Source: Chryseobacterium sp. Leaf404 (lineage in GTDB: Bacteria > Bacteroidota > Bacteroidia > Flavobacteriales > Weeksellaceae). Taken from it: 64,000 nucleotides of DNA. The stretch spans positions 1-64,000 of the forward strand of contig NZ_LMQM01000002.1 in the NCBI RefSeq assembly GCF_001424145.1, read 5' to 3'. This document shows, one piece after another, positions 57,550 through 64,000 of this stretch. The notes under the pieces are model-generated. The model made no database searches. It had not been told where the DNA came from and saw nothing but the letters and a program-made list of their open reading frames with translations. The position numbers were made by a program, and so were the translations under genes. Positions within the stretch are counted from its first letter, which is position 1; each line of letters opens with the position of its first letter.

Positions 57550-59791
57550 TCTCTTCGTCACGGTATTTTTCTATCACTTTACGCTGCTCTTTTGCAACAT
57601 CGTAAATTAGTTCCAGCACATCCTGAATGTTTTTCAGTTCGGTTAAATGTGATATTTTATTAGGGTCCCGGGTGTCGTAATGCTCTCTTTCCAAAAGTTC
57701 GGTTTTCCTTTTATGAAGCATATCTTCAATTGAAGAATCTTCAGGTTCCAGACGGCTGTCCATTTTCAGAGTCTCTGTAATTCTTTCACCATGCAGAATT
57801 GCAGAAACCTGATTCATTTCAGACTCTATTTTTCTGCTCCAGCTTTCAGAATCAATTTCGGGATACGTGTGAGTGCTTTTTGCATATTGAGATAAAGATG
57901 CCGTGTAAGCAGTAATTAAATGGGACGTAGCAACAAACTGATGCACCACTTCAAGTTTTTTCTGCTGGTTTTTCGGGTCAGAAATCATTCTCTGAAAATT
58001 ATCCGAAAGATTGGCTAAAGAGATAATTGCGTTTTTACGCTTTACTTTATAATCTTCCACATTGAAGTTCTCATTGAGGAATTTAGACATTACACTGTGA
58101 AAATATTTTAGATTGGATTCAGCAGATTTTTTCATTAAATCTAAATTCTGCGTGTGTTCCCAAACCGGCAGTACGATGTAGGATACAAGAAATGCGATAA
58201 TTCCCGCGATAAAAGTATCTACAATTCTGTCTTTAAAAATAACATTTACATTTCCCGGATTTAAAAAATTAAAACTTAAAAAAATATAAATGGTCATAAA
58301 CAAAACTGCCCAGAAATATCTTCCTTTCAGAAAAGTAAAACAAAGAATCATGCTTAATAACAGAATGCTGAACAGAACGGCATTAATATGAACGAAATGC
58401 AGCAAAGCATAAGCTATCAGTGCTCCGGCAACGGTGCCGTAGAAACGCAGAAAGTTTCTCTGTTTGGTGATAGAGTAGGCCGGTTTTAAAATGGCAATAA
58501 CCGTAATCAAAATCCAGTAGGTATGGCCAATCTCCACAAAAGGAAGTAAAGAAACCAAATACCCCATCAAAAGTGCAATCGTAATTCTGATTGCATGACG
58601 GAAATGGGAAGAGGTAAGCGAAATATTACTTTTTAAAACTTTAAAATTGATCTTCTCTTCATTCGGTAAAAATTTTTTTAAATCCAATCCTGTGGAAAGA
58701 CTTTTGGCCAGTTTTACGTTTTGAGAAAAAACCTTATAAATCTCATTAATCTCTTTGGTGATATCATTAATTCTCATCATTATCTGACGAAGAATCATGA
58801 AGTTTTCAAGCGTTTCCGGTGTCATCATTTTATTTCGTAATTCGAAATAATGTACATTGAGCTCGTGCTCGTGAAAATGGAGATCCAAAATAGGTCTTGC
58901 ACGTGTGCTGCTTTGCAGAGAGATCCCAATGTTGGCAATCTCGTCAGAAAGAATATTCAGATAATCATGAATTTTTACTAAAATTTCGGTGTCTTCAAAA
59001 CTTTCCTGAAGTTTTTTGTAATCACTTTCTGAGGTCATCAGTTTTTCATGAAGATCCATCGAATTTAAAAACATCAGCATCAGCAATCGGCTGATAGTGG
59101 TGGATTCATTGACGATTGTTCTTGTTTTAAAAACGGTTTCGCGGGTTTCTTCCTGAAGATTTTTAATGCCTACCTGCTTCCCGATGATCTGGAGGCTCAA
59201 TTTATCGAAATCTGGATTTTTCTGATAATAATTGGCTTTAATCCTTAGAAATTCTGCCAGCTGAAGGTAATTTTCACCAATCATCTGACTCGCCAGTTTA
59301 TAAGGCTGAATGGTAGTTACAATAAGGAAAATCAACAGAAACCAGATGCATCCTGCTGCAAAAATAGCTAAGCTCTTAAAAATGTTTGCTCCTGTTAAAT
59401 GCCCGTCGATAAAAATTGCCAGAACAACCAATGCTAAAGAACCCACGGCTGCAAGTCTCTGACCGTAAACTCCGATTAAAGAAAAGAACATTCCGAAAGC
59501 AAAAATTTCTAAGATAACGAGGGGAAGAATTCCTTTTACCAAACTTGCTATCAACGCAACAATGGTGAAACAGAAAATAGAAAATGCCAGCGAGTTTCTC
59601 CGTCTGATAAAAGGTCCCGGCTGATCTGTCAAAGCCACGAAACTTGTTCCTAAAGGAAAAAGAAAGTACTCTTTAAGCAATCCGAAATGTGCTAAAACCA
59701 AACACGGAATCACCGTTGCGAATGTAATTCTTATCGCAGAATAAACATATTGGCTGGTAATTATTTTTTTAAGCTCCGAAGAATAGTTCAT
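57530..59791 (-). CDS. FUSC/YccS-family inner membrane protein
   Basis: A 753-residue inner-membrane protein of the fusaric-acid-resistance-like family (YccS type). Two helix bundles, at about 18-160 and 400-540, are the repeated half-transporter, each followed by a large cytoplasmic helical region. The conserved second bundle contains SSHFRHAIRITIALLMGYLV (core HAIRITIAL), and the sequence FLRFYGTVAGALIAY is family-typical. It may export aromatic acids or act in envelope stress; the substrate is not known. The -7 box ends 5 nt before the ATG, implying an almost leaderless mRNA. Confidence 0.88.
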   Translation of the reverse strand: MNYSSELKKIITSQYVYSAIRITFATVIPCLVLAHFGLLKEYFLFPLGTSFVALTDQPGPFIRRRNSLAFSIFCFTIVALIASLVKGILPLVILEIFAFGMFFSLIGVYGQRLAAVGSLALVVLAIFIDGHLTGANIFKSLAIFAAGCIWFLLIFLIVTTIQPYKLASQMIGENYLQLAEFLRIKANYYQKNPDFDKLSLQIIGKQVGIKNLQEETRETVFKTRTIVNESTTISRLLMLMFLNSMDLHEKLMTSESDYKKLQESFEDTEILVKIHDYLNILSDEIANIGISLQSSTRARPILDLHFHEHELNVHYFELRNKMMTPETLENFMILRQIMMRINDITKEINEIYKVFSQNVKLAKSLSTGLDLKKFLPNEEKINFKVLKSNISLTSSHFRHAIRITIALLMGYLVSLLPFVEIGHTYWILITVIAILKPAYSITKQRNFLRFYGTVAGALIAYALLHFVHINAVLFSILLLSMILCFTFLKGRYFWAVLFMTIYIFLSFNFLNPGNVNVIFKDRIVDTFIAGIIAFLVSYIVLPVWEHTQNLDLMKKSAESNLKYFHSVMSKFLNENFNVEDYKVKRKNAIISLANLSDNFQRMISDPKNQQKKLEVVHQFVATSHLITAYTASLSQYAKSTHTYPEIDSESWSRKIESEMNQVSAILHGERITETLKMDSRLEPEDSSIEDMLHKRKTELLEREHYDTRDPNKISHLTELKNIQDVLELIYDVAKEQRKVIEKYRDEEITPPQS

Positions 59792-59796
59792 TATGC

Positions 59797-59804
59797 AAAA
59801 ATAA
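59797..59804 (-). promoter_or_regulatory. -7 box of the FUSC gene (near leaderless)
   Basis: Reads TATTTTTG on the minus strand, 5 nt from the ATG at 59791. Confidence 0.62.
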
Positions 59805-59921
59805 GGGTTATCTGTGGATTGATGGAGTTATCTAATCACGGAATTGTTAATTTTCCTGAAATTTTGGGAGAGGTAGAGGGAAGAGGGAGGAGTGGAGTGG
59901 GGAGTTTGATGGTGAAAACAG

Positions 59922-59947
59922 CAAAAGCTCCGGGAATGGAGCTTTTG
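59922..59947 (-). terminator. Terminator of porV
   Basis: A perfect 10-bp stem CAAAAGCTCC/GGAGCTTTTG with a 6-nt loop, 21 nt after the porV stop, with TTTT following on the minus strand. Confidence 0.82.
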
Positions 59948-59968
59948 AGTATATTAAATTTAATATTT

Positions 59969-61132
59969 TTAATAATCTACATTAGATGTTTCTGCACCAA
60001 TGTTCCAGGTAAGACCGAAACGCAGTGTGTTATCTAAAGCTGTATTGATTTTAGACATATTTATAAGGTAAGAAATATCTAAACCGAATGAACGGTACTT
60101 TAATCCAATACCTGCAGTAGCAAACTGTCTTGCTCCCTGCTCCTCACTTTCGTGGAAGTAACCTCCTCTTAACGCAAATGCGTTGTCATAAGAATATTCC
60201 AAAGCACCGCTGTACATGATAGAATTGGTATTGTTGAATGATTTTCCGATACCTTCCATCACACCAACGTTTGGTACTGCATACATTGGCTGTCTTGTGT
60301 TAGGGTCATTTCCGATAAATTCAGATCCGGGAACCAGAATTTTAGAACCTTCAACAGAAAGTCCAACTCTGTTCATATCATCCAGATACATATCATATCC
60401 CAAACCTAACCTAGCCATTGTAGGAAGATAAGATCTGGATTCTTCGTTTCCGGTATAGTCTAATTTAGGACCTAAATTGGTGATGGCGAAACCTCCGTTC
60501 ACTTTTCCCTCGTAATTTCCAAAACTCTGAAATCTTGGTGAAGTGTAATACCCTGAAATATCTACAGCGAAAGAGTTTGCCGGCTTCAGCGTCGTATCTG
60601 TGTTGAATCCTCCGGCTAAGTCTGAACGGATAAATCTCCCTGTAACCGCCATTGAGTAGGAATCAGAAAGTTTAAGACCGTACGCTACATCAATCGAGAA
60701 TTCGTTTGGTTTTGAAGTACCCATAGAAGTTACTTCGTTTCCTACCAACTGTGTAAGGTCTACTTCTCCCATGTTGAAATAGTAGAGACTGGCAGAAATG
60801 GTAGATCTTTCTTCAGATCCCAGAAATTTATGAAAAGCACCATATAATAAAAATACATCATTTGTAAGTTTACTCATGTATGGTGTATAGTTCAAACCAA
60901 TAGAAGAACTTGTTCTGCTGAAAGGATATTTTGCTGCATTCCAGAATTGAGAGAATGCATCCGGTGAAGTTACCACACCCTGATCTCCCATACCTCCAGA
61001 TCTTGCATCCGGCGCGATTCTAAGAAAAGGAGCTCCCGTTAATACCGGTCTCACCTGGCCTAAATCCTGAGCGTAGCTTAAGAAGCCGGCACTCAGACCT
61101 ATTCCTAAAAGCAGTTTGGTAGTTAAATTCAT
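59969..61132 (-). CDS. porV: Type IX secretion outer membrane protein PorV
   Basis: A 387-residue beta-barrel of the FadL type (PorV/LptO) that carries cargo from the type IX translocon to the PorU sortase. A signal peptide (LLLGIGLSAGFLSYAQ) precedes the diagnostic opening APFLRIAPDARSGGMGDQGV and FWNAAKYPF. Alternating strands run to the C-terminus. It lies 56 nt after porU on the same strand and is followed by a terminator. It would serve the BspA-like cargo encoded 6-11 kb away. Confidence 0.95.
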   Translation of the reverse strand: MNLTTKLLLGIGLSAGFLSYAQDLGQVRPVLTGAPFLRIAPDARSGGMGDQGVVTSPDAFSQFWNAAKYPFSRTSSSIGLNYTPYMSKLTNDVFLLYGAFHKFLGSEERSTISASLYYFNMGEVDLTQLVGNEVTSMGTSKPNEFSIDVAYGLKLSDSYSMAVTGRFIRSDLAGGFNTDTTLKPANSFAVDISGYYTSPRFQSFGNYEGKVNGGFAITNLGPKLDYTGNEESRSYLPTMARLGLGYDMYLDDMNRVGLSVEGSKILVPGSEFIGNDPNTRQPMYAVPNVGVMEGIGKSFNNTNSIMYSGALEYSYDNAFALRGGYFHESEEQGARQFATAGIGLKYRSFGLDISYLINMSKINTALDNTLRFGLTWNIGAETSNVDY

Positions 61133-61188
61133 ATGTTGTCTTTTATATATTATCAGTTTTATAGATATATTTCGATTAAATTACAATT

Positions 61189-64000
61189 TTACTTCAAAAG
61201 TACCATTTTTTCTACAGCTGTAGCACTTCCTTTGCATTTTTCTTGATTCTGACTTTTTGCAAATATCTTAAAAATATACGTACCTTTTGCTACAGTATCA
61301 CCAAAATCGTCTTTTCCATCCCATTCTATTGCCTGTTTCGGCGTTCTGTAGCCCTGTAGGAACGGTTCTGCGATTACAGCTGACGTAATTGTTTTTACTA
61401 ATTTCCCTGTAATCGTATAGATTTGAACATTTACATCTAAAATATCATCACAGTTATGTTCAAAATGGATGTAAGTTTTATTGGTAAAAGGATTCGGCCA
61501 GTTCATAGGTCTGTTGATAATCAAATGCTGGTCAGACTGGTCTTTTACCTCAAAGTTTAACGTAGATACCGTAGAATTATTGTTGATGTCCCAAACTTTA
61601 AAAGTAAGCTGATGCTGCCCGATCGCCAGGTTTCTGAAAGGATAGGTTACATTGCCTTTCTGATATTCTGCCAATGCAGGATTTATACATCCGTTTCCTT
61701 CGCCTGATGCATAAAAATCGTTTAAAACAACAGTATTGATAATCTGCCCGTCAAGATATGTTGTAATGTCATGGCCCACTCCTGAACCGGTAGAGTTAAT
61801 CCCTGTATCATCTGTTAAGCAGGCAAGGAGCGTAGGATTTTGATTGGTAATTCCTCCATTGGCAAAATTGGTATTGTTCATATACAGTTTTACTTTTGGT
61901 GGCTCATTGTCATTAATTCCGTTGGGATTAATATCTCCTACCTGAACTGCCTGATTGTTAAAAACATCCGACACTTTATTGTCAGCATATCCCAAGATTC
62001 TTCCTGATCCTACCGTGTAGTTAATATCTTTAGGAACGTAAAACTCTACGGTGAACTGTCCGTTTGTAGCAATACCAGAAGCTTTTACAATGGCACTTCC
62101 TTCTTCAGTGTAGTTCAGAATTGGCGTAAGATTTCCAGGATTGTTTAATGTGTTTTTATTTAATTTTTTATCAAAAATATTGATAACAACACGCCCGTTA
62201 AAAGTAGTATTTACTATACCGTTGACATTGTTTATATGGCCGGTTACTTTCACAAAATCCAGACCTCTGATTAATCCCGGAACCGGAGATTCTATATTGT
62301 CAATAACGAGAAGTCTTTTCGGTCTTGAAAGTTTCATAGCCGGATCTCCCAAAAAGTTTACTTTAAAGTGATTGGAGTCTCCCGGTTTCAGTTTTTTAGC
62401 ATTCAAATGAGCATTTCCTATGCTGATAAAGTCATCATTCGTTAATTTAAACATTTCTCTTGTGTACAGATTTGTAAAATCAATACCGTACCCTACACCT
62501 ACAGCACGGCTGGAGGTAATCATTGATGCCGGGCCTCCCTGTTTCAGTTTGATCAGCTGTTCTCCGGCAGAGAATGTTCCCGGTTCATCCCAGAGGGTAA
62601 ACTCACAGGTAATGGTTGATACAAAAGGGAATCTGCTGTAGATATTAGAAAAATTATTAGCAGCCTGAATTTCATCTGTAGTAAATACTCTTTCCTGAGC
62701 CCACCCATTGATTCCTCCATGTCCGAAGTAGAAAAGATAAAGGCTGTTGCCCATATCATTGGAAATGGCCTGGTTTACCTGTGGATATCTACGCCCTCCC
62801 GCAGTACTCTGTCCCTGGAAAGAATCTAAATACAGTTTTCTTACGTTGTATTCTTTAAGGTTTGTGCTTGCAGGAATTTCAAAAACACTCTGCAAAGAAT
62901 TATTCATTACTGTATGGAAGGGTGCGCCACCGTCATTATCGTCATCTACTATAAAATCCAGTTTCATTTTCCATTCTCCAAAAGAGTTAGACTGTCCGGG
63001 CAGCGCGTTGTAATAGGCTAAAGTTTTATCAATCATATTGGCAGCTTCAGTGGCATTTGCTGCAGGAAGTCGTCCAACAGGTATGTTAGGCAAATTGCTT
63101 GTGAGCGTCAGATTGGTTTGTGGGGTAGTCATTACCACATAATCGTCTGTAATGAATGAGCTTACAAAATCTCCGGATTCTTCGCTCTCGTAGCTGGAAA
63201 CAATATTGTTGTTGTTTTGAATTCTGTTTTTATAGTCGTAAGAGGCATCTCCTAAAATCATCACATATTTTAATCTGCCTGCAGGAGTATTGAGTTTTGT
63301 GATAAAATCTCTCACTGCGGTAAGATCACGGCTTCCGCTTCCAAATTCATTATAGATCTTTGAAGGATCAACAATCTGAACATTGAAACTGTTAGCCGTT
63401 TGATGGTAATTTGCAAGTCTCTGTGCCTGGCCCATCAGTTCCGGGGTTGTGATGATGAGATAATCAACATTTTGTAATCCTGAGAGATCCTGATTTCCTA
63501 TCTTCTCCACAAACTGCGGCACAAATGCACCGTCTGCCCTAAACGCTACAAATTCATTATTGAAAAAAAGATTTGACGTGTTGTATGCAAAATTAAAAGT
63601 TCCGGCACCGCCTTTATTCACTCTTCTGTTTGCATTGGTAATATCGGTGACATCCCAAACCTGCTCAAGAGTTCCTGTATTGGATATGCTGAAACCATAG
63701 GTGGTGTTGCTGCCGCTCTGAAGTGCAAAATCCCTGAAACTTAATTGAGATCCGTTGAAAGTTAAATCCTGCTTATACTGTACTTCAAGATAATCAAAAT
63801 GAAAATTACCGTTAGGGTTTGTAGCAATATTAGGGAGATAATTAAAGGTAATCTGATTTCCTGTCTGATTAGAAATGCTTCCTTTATATCTCAATAAGAA
63901 ATAATCATAGGCGTAGTTGGGTGAATTGGGAGGTACAGCTACCGTAAAAGGATTCTGATTGTTGATATTAAATGTTACACTGTTTTGCTGGGCACTGAAG
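61189..64000 (-). CDS. porU: Type IX secretion sortase PorU (5' end beyond the window)
   Basis: Surface sortase that removes the C-terminal sorting domain of type IX cargo and joins the cargo to lipopolysaccharide. The visible 937 codons stay open to the window edge, so the gene continues beyond it. The gingipain-type C25 peptidase domain has the histidine in YFGHGGINGW and the cysteine in STITCEFTLWDEPG (Cys codon 62605-62607). The C-terminal part has Ig-like strands and ends with a FlgD-like/sorting-domain-like NWPNPFTNKTYIHFEHN (core NWPNPFTNKT). The pairing with porV is typical of Flavobacteriia. Confidence 0.95.
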   Translation of the reverse strand, partial: FSAQQNSVTFNINNQNPFTVAVPPNSPNYAYDYFLLRYKGSISNQTGNQITFNYLPNIATNPNGNFHFDYLEVQYKQDLTFNGSQLSFRDFALQSGSNTTYGFSISNTGTLEQVWDVTDITNANRRVNKGGAGTFNFAYNTSNLFFNNEFVAFRADGAFVPQFVEKIGNQDLSGLQNVDYLIITTPELMGQAQRLANYHQTANSFNVQIVDPSKIYNEFGSGSRDLTAVRDFITKLNTPAGRLKYVMILGDASYDYKNRIQNNNNIVSSYESEESGDFVSSFITDDYVVMTTPQTNLTLTSNLPNIPVGRLPAANATEAANMIDKTLAYYNALPGQSNSFGEWKMKLDFIVDDDNDGGAPFHTVMNNSLQSVFEIPASTNLKEYNVRKLYLDSFQGQSTAGGRRYPQVNQAISNDMGNSLYLFYFGHGGINGWAQERVFTTDEIQAANNFSNIYSRFPFVSTITCEFTLWDEPGTFSAGEQLIKLKQGGPASMITSSRAVGVGYGIDFTNLYTREMFKLTNDDFISIGNAHLNAKKLKPGDSNHFKVNFLGDPAMKLSRPKRLLVIDNIESPVPGLIRGLDFVKVTGHINNVNGIVNTTFNGRVVINIFDKKLNKNTLNNPGNLTPILNYTEEGSAIVKASGIATNGQFTVEFYVPKDINYTVGSGRILGYADNKVSDVFNNQAVQVGDINPNGINDNEPPKVKLYMNNTNFANGGITNQNPTLLACLTDDTGINSTGSGVGHDITTYLDGQIINTVVLNDFYASGEGNGCINPALAEYQKGNVTYPFRNLAIGQHQLTFKVWDINNNSTVSTLNFEVKDQSDQHLIINRPMNWPNPFTNKTYIHFEHNCDDILDVNVQIYTITGKLVKTITSAVIAEPFLQGYRTPKQAIEWDGKDDFGDTVAKGTYIFKIFAKSQNQEKCKGSATAVEKMVLLK

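Overview
The window looks like chromosomal DNA of a Chryseobacterium-like member of the Flavobacteriia (Bacteroidota). The reasons are low-GC DNA, many exact matches to the Bacteroidota -7 promoter box TAnnTTTG just upstream of genes, the type IX secretion genes porU and porV, three surface proteins ending in type IX sorting domains, many lipoproteins, and a homogentisate pathway. The genus is inferred; there is no rRNA or tRNA gene in the window to confirm it.

Layout. 0.1-5.4 kb: RNA methyltransferase, zinc-ribbon protein, ABC ATPase, YceI lipoprotein, pheS. 5.6-8.8 kb: a histidine kinase/LuxR-type regulator pair followed by a long gene-free stretch with a probable structured small RNA. 8.8-17.7 kb: DUF3108 protein, a ferredoxin reductase/ferredoxin pair, hydrolases, a HipA-like kinase overlapping a DUF3037 gene, a beta-lactamase-fold hydrolase and cstA. 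17.9-32.8 kb: lipoproteins, UvrD/PcrA helicase, an M16 peptidase pair, secG, a glycosyltransferase with recR, a LURP-one protein, pepD and a solitary Mrr-like nuclease. 32.8-40.9 kb: a minus-strand tyrosine breakdown region (hmgA, a CoA-transferase, hppD, fahA and a flavin reductase-like gene). 41.2-48.4 kb: a TonB-dependent receptor, thioredoxin-like protein, cation/proton antiporter, EamA exporter and purE. 48.6-54.1 kb: three tandem BspA-like (DUF285) type IX cargo genes plus a decayed fourth. 54.1-64 kb: YiaA/B protein, a repeat-filled gap, ahcY, a phosphopantetheinyl transferase, a FUSC protein, porV and porU (cut by the window end).

How genes work together. hppD, hmgA and fahA together convert 4-hydroxyphenylpyruvate to fumarate and acetoacetate. 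PorU and PorV would attach cargo such as the three BspA-like proteins to the cell surface. The ferredoxin reductase/ferredoxin, kinase/regulator, HipA-like/DUF3037 and M16 pairs each look like two-gene functional units.

The strongest candidate for something undescribed is a 0.65-kb element (33643-34293). It encodes a GxxExxY protein with a PD-(D/E)xK nuclease signature, enclosed by terminal inverted repeats that begin AACCACAAAAGTCAC. A second, gene-less element of the same architecture (two direct copies plus one inverted copy) sits 6.6 kb away at 40903-41163, in the promoter region between hmgA and the TonB receptor. The set resembles a nuclease-linked autonomous/non-autonomous repeat family. 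Other notable points are a TGGCrAmTGGC repeat lying in sense orientation just after four stop codons, four genes that appear leaderless, a possible frameshift in a G6 run, and a 31-nt identical terminator segment after two unrelated genes.
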